Source of the DNA: Bacteroidales bacterium UBA4360
GTDB lineage: Bacteria; Bacteroidota; Bacteroidia; Bacteroidales; UBA932
Length of the DNA stretch: 42,573 nucleotides
Direction: 5' to 3'
NCBI GenBank assembly: GCA_002393945.1
Contig: DGSO01000028.1
Coordinates: 317,825-360,397 of the forward strand
Position 1 is the first letter of the stretch, and each line of letters opens with the position of its first letter. A program made the position numbers and the translations under genes. The notes under the pieces are model-generated. The model made no database searches. It had not been told where the DNA came from and saw only the letters and a program-made list of their open reading frames with translations. Below are positions 31,556 to 39,761 of this stretch, piece after piece.

Positions 31556-32158
31556 ATGGCAAGATATACTGGTCCTACCACCCGCATCGCCCGTAAATTC
31601 GGCGAGCCCATCTATGGCCCTGACAAGACCTTCGAAAAGAGAAATACCCCTCCCGGACAGCACGGCCTTGCTGCAAAGCGCAAAAAGCAGAAAGAGTACG
31701 GCACCCAGCTCAAGGAGAAGCAGAAAGTCAAATATATGTACGGTGTACTGGAGCGTCAGTTCCGCAACACCTATGCACGTGCAGCCCGCATGAAGGGCCA
31801 GACAGGTGAGAACCTCATTCTCCTCCTTGAAGCACGTCTCGACAACCTGGTGTACCGCCTTGGTTTCGCTCCTTCACGCGCAGCTGCCCGTCAGCTTGTC
31901 CTTCACCGCCACATCACCCTGGACGGAGCAATCTGCAACATCCCGTCCTGCCAGGTGAAGCCCGGTCAGGTAATCGCCGTCCGCGAGCGCTCCAAGAGCC
32001 TTGAGGTTATCCAGAACAGCATCGCTTCCGCAACGAAGTATTCCTGGCTCGAGCTCGACGCCACCAATCTCTGCGGCAAGTTCCTGAATGTCCCCGCCCG
32101 CGAGGAAATTCCCGAGAACATCAACGAGCAGCTTATCGTTGACCTCTACTCCAAGTAA
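31556..32158 (+). CDS. rpsD: Ribosomal protein uS4
   Basis: A 200-aa primary assembly protein and, in enterobacteria, repressor of the alpha operon. The S4 RNA-binding domain is LEARLDNLVYRLGFAPSRA through HRHITLDGAICNIPS. No zinc Cys cluster at the N-terminus, so the C-minus form. AAAGGAG at 31542-31548 lies seven bases before the ATG. Confidence 0.98.
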   Translation: MARYTGPTTRIARKFGEPIYGPDKTFEKRNTPPGQHGLAAKRKKQKEYGTQLKEKQKVKYMYGVLERQFRNTYARAARMKGQTGENLILLLEARLDNLVYRLGFAPSRAAARQLVLHRHITLDGAICNIPSCQVKPGQVIAVRERSKSLEVIQNSIASATKYSWLELDATNLCGKFLNVPAREEIPENINEQLIVDLYSK

Positions 32159-32180
32159 CAGACTAAACACCCAAAAGACT

Positions 32181-33188
32181 ATGGCAATCTTAGCATTTCA
32201 GAAACCGGACAAGGTGATCATGCTCGAAGGCACCGACACCGTCGGACGTTTCGAGTTCCGTCCTTTGGAACCCGGATACGGCCAGACCATCGGCAATGCC
32301 CTCCGTCGTATTCTCCTTGCCTCACTCGAAGGTTTCGCCATCTCCGAAATTCAGGTCAGTGGTGTCCAGGACGAGTTCCAGACCATTCCCGGCGTTATCG
32401 AGGGAATGCAGGACATTATCCTCAACCTGAAGCAGGTCCGCTTCCGCCGCATGGTGGAAACCGAGGACAGCGCAGTGGCGAACATCACAATCAGCGGCAA
32501 ATCCGAATTTACCGCTGAGGACATCTCAGAGGGATTGTCTTCTTTCAAGGTGTTGAATCCGGAACTGCACATCTGCTCACTCGAGCCTTCCGTAAAACTT
32601 GAAATCACCCTGACCATCACCAAGGGCCGCGGCTTCGTTCCGGCCGAAGAGGAGAGGGATGAGAACACGCCCATCGGCACAATTCCCGTGGACGCCATCT
32701 ACACCCCTGTAAAGAAGGTCAACTGGACCGTGGAGAACTACCGCGTTGAACAGAAGACCGACTACGAAAAGCTCCTCCTTGAGATTGTCACCGACGGTTC
32801 CATCACCCCGGAGGCCGCACTGCAGGATGCAGCCAACATCCTCATCTATCACTTCAAGCTCTTCACAGACGACAAGAAGATCGCCATCGAGTCTGCCGTA
32901 GAGACAGACAGCAAGGAGCTTGACGAGGAGTCCCTGAGGATGCGTCACCTTCTCCTTACCAAACTTTCCGATATGGGCCTCTCCGTGAGGGCATTCAACT
33001 GCCTCAAGGCTGCCGATATCGACACCTTCGCAGACCTTGTGTCCTACAACCGCAGTGAACTCATGAAGTTCCGCAACTTCGGCCGCAAGTCCCTCAGCGA
33101 AATTGACCTCCTGGTAGAGAAGATGAAGCTTTCCTTCGGTATGGATGTCACCAAGTACAATATTGAACCTAAGAAAAAGATCGTTTAA
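32181..33188 (+). CDS. rpoA: DNA-directed RNA polymerase subunit alpha
   Basis: A 335-aa subunit that nucleates RNA polymerase assembly. The N-terminal dimerisation domain (about 1-235) has FEFRPLEPGYGQTIGNALRR; the C-terminal domain (about 255-325) has LLTKLSDMGLSVRAFNCLKA and LMKFRNFGRKSLSEIDLLVE for UP-element and activator contact. The frame continues upstream into rpsD; ATG 32181 (MAILAFQKPDK) is set by homology. Two bases separate it from rplQ. Confidence 0.98.
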   Translation: MAILAFQKPDKVIMLEGTDTVGRFEFRPLEPGYGQTIGNALRRILLASLEGFAISEIQVSGVQDEFQTIPGVIEGMQDIILNLKQVRFRRMVETEDSAVANITISGKSEFTAEDISEGLSSFKVLNPELHICSLEPSVKLEITLTITKGRGFVPAEEERDENTPIGTIPVDAIYTPVKKVNWTVENYRVEQKTDYEKLLLEIVTDGSITPEAALQDAANILIYHFKLFTDDKKIAIESAVETDSKELDEESLRMRHLLLTKLSDMGLSVRAFNCLKAADIDTFADLVSYNRSELMKFRNFGRKSLSEIDLLVEKMKLSFGMDVTKYNIEPKKKIV

Positions 33189-33190
33189 CA

Positions 33191-33688
33191 ATGAGACACA
33201 ATAGAGCAGTCAATCATCTTGGTCGCAAGAGCGGTCACCGCAAGGCGATGCTCGCCAACATGGCATCCTCCCTCATCCTGAAGAAGAGGATCACCACCAC
33301 AGAGGCCAAGGCCAAGGCCCTCAAGCCTTACGTAGAGCCCCTCATTACCAAGTCCAAAGAAGACACCACCCACTCACGCCGCGTTGTTTTCAGCTACCTG
33401 AAGGACAAGGAGGCAACAGCAGAACTCTTCCGCACAGTGGCTCCCAAGGTTGCAGACCGTCCCGGCGGATACCTCCGTATCCTCCACACCGGTTTCCGCA
33501 GCGGTGATGCTACCGAGATGGTTCTCGTAGAGCTTGTGGACTTCAATGAGGCCGCACTCGCACCCAAGAAGGAAGTCAAGAAAAGCACCCGCCGCAGCCG
33601 TGCAAAGAAGGCCGAAGCTCCCGCAGCAGAGGCCCCTGCAGCAGAAGCACCCGCAGAGCCCGCAGCAGAAGCACCCGCAGCTGAGTAA
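33191..33688 (+). CDS. rplQ: Ribosomal protein bL17 with Ala/Glu/Pro tail
   Basis: A 165-aa bL17 near the tunnel exit. The first 115 residues are a normal bL17 (MRHNRAVNHLGRKSGHRKAM, LITKSKEDTTHSRRVVFSYL). The last 30 or so form a low-complexity tail of AEAPAAEAP-type repeats after a basic KKSTRRSRAKK, a phylum-typical extension. The last gene of the ribosomal operon, followed by a terminator. Confidence 0.97.
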   Translation: MRHNRAVNHLGRKSGHRKAMLANMASSLILKKRITTTEAKAKALKPYVEPLITKSKEDTTHSRRVVFSYLKDKEATAELFRTVAPKVADRPGGYLRILHTGFRSGDATEMVLVELVDFNEAALAPKKEVKKSTRRSRAKKAEAPAAEAPAAEAPAEPAAEAPAAE

Positions 33689-33707
33689 TTTCAAGACACT
33701 CCGATTT

Positions 33708-33739
33708 AAACGTCCAGCCCTCAAGGTTGGACGTTTTTT
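33708..33739 (+). terminator. Terminator of the rplP-rplQ operon
   Basis: AAACGTCCAGCC (33708-33719) pairs with GGTTGGACGTTT (33725-33736) with one G-U, followed by T to 33739. The end of the T run also forms the -33 element of the next promoter. Confidence 0.88.
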
Positions 33740-33768
33740 GTGTTTTACGGGCTTTTTGGTTAACTTTG
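33737..33768 (+). promoter_or_regulatory. Promoter of the glycosyltransferase gene
   Basis: TTTG at 33737-33740 and TAACTTTG at 33761-33768 with an exact 20-bp spacer; start expected near 33774, about 14 bases before ATG 33788. Confidence 0.78.
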
Positions 33769-33787
33769 TTTACTAAAACCATAAACT

Positions 33788-34960
33788 ATGGAAGCCAACG
33801 TCGGTCTTTTTAATGAAAGTTTCCCGCCGGTCATGGACGGTGTTGCAGTGTGTGTGCAGAATTACGCATATTGGCTGCAGCAGAAAGTAGGAGGAGTTTC
33901 GGTGATAACCCCGAACAAGATGGGGGCCAATTACGGACAGTATCCATATGAAGTTCTGGACTATCTCTCCGTCCCAGTGCCGTTCCGCCATCCGTACGTG
34001 ACGGGCATTGCACAGATAGATCCGCTCTTCAGGGCCAAACTCTCAAGGCGCAAGTTCAAGATAGTTCACGCCCATTCTCCGTTTTCATCCGGCCTTATGG
34101 CCGCACAGGTGGCAAAGAGCCAGAACATCCCTCTGGTAGCCACTTTCCATTCCAAATTCAAGGACGATTTCAAGAAGGTGGTCCCTTCCGACATGCTCGT
34201 AGACCAGGCCATCAAGATAGTGATGGAATTCTTTGACAGGGCCGATGAGGTCTGGGTCCCGCAGGCATCTGTGGAGGATGTTATCCGCGAATACGGCTAC
34301 AAGGGGCACGTGGAAGTCGTCGACAACGGCAGCGACCTGGTTGCCGACTATCCCGAATCCTATTTCGAGGATTCTCGCCGGGTGCTTGGAATAGCGCCGG
34401 ACGAGTTCGTTTTCCTCTTTGTGGGCCAGCACATCTGGCAGAAGAACACCCGTTTCATCATCGAGGGCCTGGAGAGAATCAAGGACCTTCCCTTCAGGAT
34501 GTTCTTCGTGGGCACCGGCTATGCTGCCGATGAGATGAAGCAGCTCGTCCACGATAAGGGCCTCGACAGCAAGGTCACCTTTACCGGCATGCTCACCGAA
34601 CGCGACCAGATTACGCGCTACTATGCCGCCGCCGACCTTTTCCTCTTCCCTTCGCTTTACGACAACGCCCCGCTCGTAGTGCGCGAGGCGGCAGCGCTGC
34701 ACACCCCGGCCGTAATGATTGAAGGCTCCACAGCCGCAACCATCCTGAGGGACGGCGAAAACGGTTTCCTGGTGCAGGACAGCCTGGATGATTTCGAGGC
34801 CCGCCTCAGGGCTCTTTATGCCGACAGGCCGCAGGTGCGCCGCGTAGGTGCCGCCGCATCCCGGAGCATCGTACGCAGCTGGGAAGATGTGGTGGATGAG
34901 GTCCTGGACCGCTATAACCACATTATAGCCAGAAAATCTCAAATACGCCCGCTCAAATAA
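33788..34960 (+). CDS. Glycosyltransferase family 4 protein
   Basis: A 390-aa GT-B fold enzyme transferring a sugar from a nucleotide donor with retention. The N-domain starts VGLFNESFPPVMDGVAVCVQNY, with VHAHSPFSSGLMA and VATFHSKFKDDF; the C-domain has FLFVGQHIWQKN (donor loop) and the E-x7-E-type region FPSLYDNAPLVVREAAALHTP. The closest known classes are alpha-mannosyl- and glucosyl-transferases acting on lipids or cell-surface glycans. Donor and acceptor are not deducible, and no glycan cluster surrounds it. No signal peptide; cytoplasmic or membrane-associated. Own promoter, transcribed alone or into the MFS gene 62 bases on. Confidence 0.88.
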   Translation: MEANVGLFNESFPPVMDGVAVCVQNYAYWLQQKVGGVSVITPNKMGANYGQYPYEVLDYLSVPVPFRHPYVTGIAQIDPLFRAKLSRRKFKIVHAHSPFSSGLMAAQVAKSQNIPLVATFHSKFKDDFKKVVPSDMLVDQAIKIVMEFFDRADEVWVPQASVEDVIREYGYKGHVEVVDNGSDLVADYPESYFEDSRRVLGIAPDEFVFLFVGQHIWQKNTRFIIEGLERIKDLPFRMFFVGTGYAADEMKQLVHDKGLDSKVTFTGMLTERDQITRYYAAADLFLFPSLYDNAPLVVREAAALHTPAVMIEGSTAATILRDGENGFLVQDSLDDFEARLRALYADRPQVRRVGAAASRSIVRSWEDVVDEVLDRYNHIIARKSQIRPLK

Positions 34961-34971
34961 AATATTTTGAT

Positions 34972-34979
34972 TATATTTG
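34972..34979 (+). promoter_or_regulatory. -7 element of the permease operon
   Basis: TATATTTG matches TAnnTTTG; no TTTG at the right distance upstream. The start is expected near 34985, about 38 bases before ATG 35023. Confidence 0.5.
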
Positions 34980-35022
34980 GGGATACAAACTGCAAATTAT
35001 CAACAATAAAACTTATAGAATA

Positions 35023-36315
35023 ATGTCAAAAAAAGGTGATTCGAATATCATTGCCGTCATTACAATGATATTCCTCTTCGGAATGATTTCCTTCGTGACC
35101 AACCTGGCTGCCCCTATCGGCAACATCTGGAAGATGCAGCCCGGTATCGAAGGCTCCAACACCCTGGGTATGATGGGTAACATGATGAACTTCCTGGCTT
35201 ATGCCTTCATGGGCATTCCTGCCGGTAACCTCCTCAAGAAGAAAGGTTACAAGTTCACCGCCCTCGCCGCCCTTCTCGTAGGTCTTCTGGGCGTATTCGT
35301 ACAGTTCCTCTCCGGAATCGTGGGCGTCGGCTCAACCATCGGCAACATTCCTGCCAACTTCTTCGTATATCTCCTTGGCGCATTCATTGCCGGTTTCTCC
35401 GTGTGCATGCTCAACACCGTTGTGAACCCCATGCTCAAGATCCTCGGCGGCAAGCGTTCCAACCAGTATATCCAGATCGGCGGAAGCTTCAACTCCCTCA
35501 TGGGCACCCTCACCCCTATGCTGGTGGGCTCCATGATCGGCACCCTTACCCATGATACTCTCATCTCCGATGTGAACACCCTCCTCTTCATGGCAATGGG
35601 CGTATTCGCACTGGCATTCATCATCCTCCTCTTCGTCCCCATCCAGAATCCTGAGGTTCAGAAGGTAGAAGGCCAGATTGAGAACCCCATGAAGTACAAA
35701 CACTTCGTGCTTGGCGTTATCGCAATCTTCGTATATGTTGGCGTAGAGGTCGGTATCCCCGGAACCCTCAATTTCTATCTGTCAGACCCTGTGCGCGGAG
35801 CAGGCATGGATCCTTCCACCGCCGTCGCCATCGCCGGATTCGTAGCAGGTACCTACTGGTTCCTCATGCTCATCGGCCGTCTCGTATCCAGCCTCATCAG
35901 CGGAAAGGTTTCCTCCAAGACCCAGCTCACCTGCGTATCGGCAGTGGCTCTCGTTCTGCTTGTCCTGGCAATTTTCCTCGGAAACGCATTCTCCGTGAAG
36001 ATGCCCGTATTCAACGGACACGGCTTTGAAATGGCAGTCGTTCCCATCGCAGCCCTTCTCCTTGTACTCTGCGGTCTCTGCACCTCTGTAATGTGGGGTA
36101 CCATTTTCGACCTTGCAGTCGAAGGCCTCGGCACCGCAACCGAAAAGGCTTCCGGTATCTTCATGGCAATGGTAGTTGGCGGTGGTATCGTTCCGCTTGT
36201 CCAGAACTTCATCGCCGACAAGGTCAGCTACATGGCCAGCTACTGGGTAATCGCACTCTGCGTTGCCTTCATCCTCTATTTCGCAGTCGTTGGCTCCAAG
36301 GTAAAAAAAGCATAA
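35023..36315 (+). CDS. MFS sugar permease, FHS (FucP/GluP/NagP-like) family
   Basis: A 430-aa permease with about 12 helices. The FHS pattern is visible: MIFLFGMISFVTNLAAPI in helix 1, GIPAGNLLKKKGYKFTAL (the loop 2-3 motif), CMLNTVVNPMLKILGGKRSN with the family NP in helix 5, and AGTYWFLMLIGRLVSSLI in the second half. FHS members import glucose, galactose, fucose or N-acetylglucosamine with protons or sodium. The kinase gene starts three bases later, so the imported sugar is probably that kinase's substrate. Which sugar is not shown by sequence. Confidence 0.87.
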   Translation: MSKKGDSNIIAVITMIFLFGMISFVTNLAAPIGNIWKMQPGIEGSNTLGMMGNMMNFLAYAFMGIPAGNLLKKKGYKFTALAALLVGLLGVFVQFLSGIVGVGSTIGNIPANFFVYLLGAFIAGFSVCMLNTVVNPMLKILGGKRSNQYIQIGGSFNSLMGTLTPMLVGSMIGTLTHDTLISDVNTLLFMAMGVFALAFIILLFVPIQNPEVQKVEGQIENPMKYKHFVLGVIAIFVYVGVEVGIPGTLNFYLSDPVRGAGMDPSTAVAIAGFVAGTYWFLMLIGRLVSSLISGKVSSKTQLTCVSAVALVLLVLAIFLGNAFSVKMPVFNGHGFEMAVVPIAALLLVLCGLCTSVMWGTIFDLAVEGLGTATEKASGIFMAMVVGGGIVPLVQNFIADKVSYMASYWVIALCVAFILYFAVVGSKVKKA

Positions 36316-36318
36316 GTT

Positions 36319-37275
36319 ATGGATAAAGATCTCGTAATTGGCATTGACGTAGGAGGCCAGACCTCCAAATGCGGCATTGTCGATGCCCGCGGTACCGTCC
36401 TCGCACAGACAGTCATCCGTTCCGATGAAACCGACAAGCCCGAAGAATTCGTAGCATCCCTCGCAGAGGCATTGAATCACATCATTGTCGATGCAGGTGC
36501 CGAAGGCCGCATCCGCGGTATCGGCGTAGGTGCCCCTAACGGCAACTACTATACCGGAACCATCGAGAGCGCCCCCAACCTGAAATGGGGCCACGACAAG
36601 GTTGAACTTGCCAAGATGCTCTCCCAGCAGATGAACGGCATTCCCGTTTCCCTTACAAACGATGCAAACGCAGCTGCAGTGGGTGAAATGACCTACGGCG
36701 CCGCAAGGGGTATGAAGAACTTCATCATGATTACCCTCGGCACCGGCGTGGGCTCCGGTATCGTCATCAACGGGGAAGTGGTTTATGGCCATGACGGCTT
36801 TGCCGGAGAACTTGGTCACACATGCGCGGTGCGTCACAACGGACGTGTCTGCGGCTGCGGCAAAACCGGCTGTCTGGAAGCTTACTGCTCGGCTACCGGC
36901 GTTGCCCGTACCGCCCGCGAATGGCTGGAGATGACAGACGAACCTTCAGAACTCCGCTCCCTTGACAAGATTACGTCCAAGGACGTTTACGATGCTGCAA
37001 AAGACGGCGACAAGCTTGCAATCAAGATCTTTGATTACACCGGCCGCATTCTTGGCGAAAAGCTCGCAGACTTCATCGAGTTCTCCGCTCCCGAGGCTAT
37101 CGTCCTCTTCGGCGGTCTTGCCCGCAGCAAGGAGTTCCTCACGGAACCTATCCTCAATGCAATGAACGCCAATGTCCTTCCTCTGTGGAGGAACAAGGTT
37201 AAGCTGGTCTACTCCTCCCTCAAGGAGTCTGACGCCGCGATTCTGGGCGCATCGGCACTGGCTTGGGAGCTATGA
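36319..37275 (+). CDS. ROK family sugar kinase (glucokinase/GlcNAc kinase type)
   Basis: A 318-aa cytoplasmic ROK kinase phosphorylating a hexose with ATP. The phosphate-binding start is VIGIDVGGQTSKCGIVD; the catalytic Asp is D115 in LTNDANAA; the zinc site is H167 with C178, C180 and C185 (GRVCGCGKTGCLEAY). The Bacteroides RokA enzyme of this family accepts glucose and N-acetylglucosamine, so either is plausible. It follows the permease by three bases, and its TGA overlaps the ATG of the GH3 gene, indicating one operon. Confidence 0.92.
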   Translation: MDKDLVIGIDVGGQTSKCGIVDARGTVLAQTVIRSDETDKPEEFVASLAEALNHIIVDAGAEGRIRGIGVGAPNGNYYTGTIESAPNLKWGHDKVELAKMLSQQMNGIPVSLTNDANAAAVGEMTYGAARGMKNFIMITLGTGVGSGIVINGEVVYGHDGFAGELGHTCAVRHNGRVCGCGKTGCLEAYCSATGVARTAREWLEMTDEPSELRSLDKITSKDVYDAAKDGDKLAIKIFDYTGRILGEKLADFIEFSAPEAIVLFGGLARSKEFLTEPILNAMNANVLPLWRNKVKLVYSSLKESDAAILGASALAWEL

Positions 37276-38402
37276 GAATAAATCTGTTGACAGCGGTCTC
37301 CGCCGTGTGCTGCCTTCTCCAGGCGTGCAGCGGCGGAGATTCCGTATCGGCACCGGACTTTTCCGGCATGAGCCTCAGGGAGAAGGCGTCCCGGCTGTTC
37401 ATCGTGCGTCCCGAGTCGCTGGTCCCCGGATTTACCTGGGAAACCAATGACGATCTCATCGCGTATGGGCTTACAGAGGTCACGGACTCTATGCGGGCGG
37501 TCGCAGAGGAGTATCCGGTGGGCGGGGTTATCATCTTTGCGCACAACATAGTCGACGACCCGCAGCTCCGGCGCTTCGAAAAGGATATTCACGGCCTGTC
37601 CGGCAATCCGCTCCTGTGCATCGACGAGGAAGGCGGCCGCGTTGCGAGGCTTGCGAACAACGACGCCTTCGGCCTGCCCCGTTATGAGAGTATGACGGCG
37701 CTGGCGAAGGAGGGCCCCCGCGCGGTGAAAAAAGCGGCGAGGAGTATCGGCAGATACCTTCACCGCTACGGCTTCGACGTGGATTTCGCCCCCGTTGCCG
37801 ATGTGAACACCAACCCGGAGAACATCATCATCGGCCCAAGGGCTTTTTCCGATGACCCTGAAACCGCCGGAAAGATGGTGCAGATCTACCTGAAGGCGCT
37901 CCAGAAGCAGGGCGTGAGCGGTTGCCTCAAGCATTTCCCCGGCCACGGAGACACCAAGGCCGATACCCATCTGGGCTATGCCGTGAGCCATAAGACACGC
38001 GAGCAGCTGCTCTCCTGCGAGATGATTCCCTTCAAGGCTGGCATCAAGGCCGGTGCGCGCATGATCATGAGCGCCCATGTGTCCCTTCCTGCAGTGACCG
38101 GAACGGAAGTGCCCTCCACGCTGTGCCCCGAGGTGCTTCAGGGCATCCTCCGCAGGGATTTGGGGTACGATGGCGTAATCGTCACCGACGCTCTTGAAAT
38201 GGGCGCCATCACCAACGCCTATCCCGTAAATGAAGCCTGCATCCTGGCCCTTGAGGCCGGTGCCGATGTCCTCCTGTGCGTGAGGGAATACCGGAGCGCC
38301 GTAGATGCCATTGTAGCCGCCGTAGAGAGCGGCCGTCTGTCAGAATCCCGCCTGGACGAGTCCCTGGCGCGAATTTATAGATTAAGAGTACATGAAAACT
38401 AA
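37272..38402 (+). CDS. GH3 beta-N-acetylhexosaminidase (NagZ-like) lipoprotein
   Basis: A 376-aa GH3 enzyme of the NagZ type, which releases GlcNAc from peptidoglycan fragments. The catalytic His-Asp loop KHFPGHGDTKADTH (Lys220 to His233, dyad Asp231/His233) and the nucleophile Asp306 in VIVTDALEMG are intact. Unlike the cytoplasmic NagZ of Proteobacteria it has a lipoprotein signal (VSAVCCLLQAC, Cys19), so it acts in the periplasm or at the outer membrane. There is no second GH3 domain. ATG 37272 overlaps the ROK stop (ATGA); an in-frame TTG at 37263 is less likely. The gene ends 11 bases inside the next gene. Confidence 0.9.
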   Translation: MRINLLTAVSAVCCLLQACSGGDSVSAPDFSGMSLREKASRLFIVRPESLVPGFTWETNDDLIAYGLTEVTDSMRAVAEEYPVGGVIIFAHNIVDDPQLRRFEKDIHGLSGNPLLCIDEEGGRVARLANNDAFGLPRYESMTALAKEGPRAVKKAARSIGRYLHRYGFDVDFAPVADVNTNPENIIIGPRAFSDDPETAGKMVQIYLKALQKQGVSGCLKHFPGHGDTKADTHLGYAVSHKTREQLLSCEMIPFKAGIKAGARMIMSAHVSLPAVTGTEVPSTLCPEVLQGILRRDLGYDGVIVTDALEMGAITNAYPVNEACILALEAGADVLLCVREYRSAVDAIVAAVESGRLSESRLDESLARIYRLRVHEN

Positions 38403-39705
38403 GCATATAATACTTGGTGTGCTGGGCGTTGCCGTCATCGGCGGATGCCTTTACCTGAACACACTCATGCCCATTATCACGGGCTATGCGGCGAAAAACC
38501 TTGCCTCCGATGTCTTCGTCTCGGGCAGGGAACCTGCCGATGTAGAGTCTCTGGACCTCCACTTCTCCTTCATCAAGTTCAACCGCAACAAGGTTGACTT
38601 TGAGAACAAAACCGTCACCAGCCGCTTCCTTTGGGCAAAGTCCACCGCCGTCTATCGCGAGGGCTGGGGCGTAACCCTCCTCCGCGGCAAGAAGGCCGAT
38701 GAACTAAGGGCCGAAGAGTTTCCGCTGGCTCCGGAAGCCCCCGTGGAAGAAAGGCTGAAGCCCGGTGAGCCGGAACTCGCCGCACGTCTTGAGCCCATCG
38801 CCAAGGCCTTTGTGGATGACCATGCTTATAACGGTACGCCCTTCGCGTTCGTCGTCCTGCATGACGGCGCCATTGTGGCCGAACGTTACCGTGAAGGCAT
38901 ATCCGAGAGTACTCAGCTTTTGAGCTGGAGCATGGGAAAAAGCTTTGTAAACGCACTTGCAGGCATCATGTGCAAGGATGGCATGGTGGATATCAACGCC
39001 CCCATGGATATCCCTCAGTGGCAGAACGACGGCCGCAAGGCTATCACGCTTAACGACCTCATGCAGATGCAGAGCGGCCTTGAGTGGAACGAAAACTACG
39101 GCAACCGTTCAGACGTGAACCTCATGCTCCACAGGGAAAAGGACATGGGTCTCTTTGCCCTTTCCAAACCCCTCGAATACGAGCCGGGCACTCACTGGTA
39201 CTATTCCAGCGGCAGCACCAATATCGTCATGAGATATCTGCGCGGAAAATTTGCGTCCGACGTTGAGTTCCTTACCTATATGCGTGAACGTCTCTTCGGC
39301 CCTCTGGGCATCCGCAACGCCCATTTCGAGCCGGATATGAGCGGCACTCCCGTCGGCTCTTCCTATCTCTATGTCACGGCCCGCGACTTTGCCCGTTTCG
39401 GGGAAATGTTCCTGGAAGACGGCTGTGTAGAGGGAGAGCGCATCCTTCCTGAAGGCTGGGTTGAGTATACGGCGACTCCCGCCTCAGACAGTAACGGCGG
39501 TTATGGCGCCTTCTTCTGGCTTAACCGTAACGGAGTGTGCCCCGACGCCCCTGCCGACATGTACTCCTGCCAGGGCCACGACGGACAGGAAATCTACATC
39601 ATTCCCTCCAAGGGCCTTGTCGTGGTCATCCTTGGCTATTCCCCCAAACCGGACCGCTTCATTGACTTCAACGGTCTCCTGCGGGATATCATAGCGCAGT
39701 TGTAA
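38392..39705 (+). CDS. Serine hydrolase, beta-lactamase/class C (PBP-like) family
   Basis: A 437-aa exported hydrolase. An N-terminal membrane helix (about 5-30; VIGGC could also be a lipobox) is followed by a linker domain and a beta-lactamase fold. The catalytic SxxK is S180-M-G-K183 in SWSMGKSF, the Tyr motif is about Y271 in WYYSSGS, and the third motif is the His-Asp-Gly of GHDGQEIYI. Related proteins are D-amino-acid amidases, esterases or peptidases; a true beta-lactamase is unlikely given the motif set. It overlaps the GH3 gene by 11 bases, so it may act on the peptide part of the same muropeptides, which is inference. Confidence 0.85.
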   Translation: MKTKHIILGVLGVAVIGGCLYLNTLMPIITGYAAKNLASDVFVSGREPADVESLDLHFSFIKFNRNKVDFENKTVTSRFLWAKSTAVYREGWGVTLLRGKKADELRAEEFPLAPEAPVEERLKPGEPELAARLEPIAKAFVDDHAYNGTPFAFVVLHDGAIVAERYREGISESTQLLSWSMGKSFVNALAGIMCKDGMVDINAPMDIPQWQNDGRKAITLNDLMQMQSGLEWNENYGNRSDVNLMLHREKDMGLFALSKPLEYEPGTHWYYSSGSTNIVMRYLRGKFASDVEFLTYMRERLFGPLGIRNAHFEPDMSGTPVGSSYLYVTARDFARFGEMFLEDGCVEGERILPEGWVEYTATPASDSNGGYGAFFWLNRNGVCPDAPADMYSCQGHDGQEIYIIPSKGLVVVILGYSPKPDRFIDFNGLLRDIIAQL

Positions 39706-39708
39706 AAC

Positions 39709-39745
39709 AAAAAGGCGAAGATCTGATGCAGACCTTCGCCTTTTT
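39709..39745. terminator. Bidirectional terminator
   Basis: AAAAAGGCGAAG (39709-39720) pairs with CTTCGCCTTTTT (39734-39745), with TCTG/CAGA continuing inside the stem. It serves the hydrolase operon on plus and the OmpA-family gene on minus. Confidence 0.88.
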
Positions 39746-39761
39746 AATTCAGTAGAGAATA

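Noticed and set aside
38392..39705. Calling the serine hydrolase a beta-lactamase resistance gene
   Set aside because: SxxK is present, but the context is a salvage operon and the Tyr and third motifs fit the wider esterase/peptidase family; resistance cannot be inferred.
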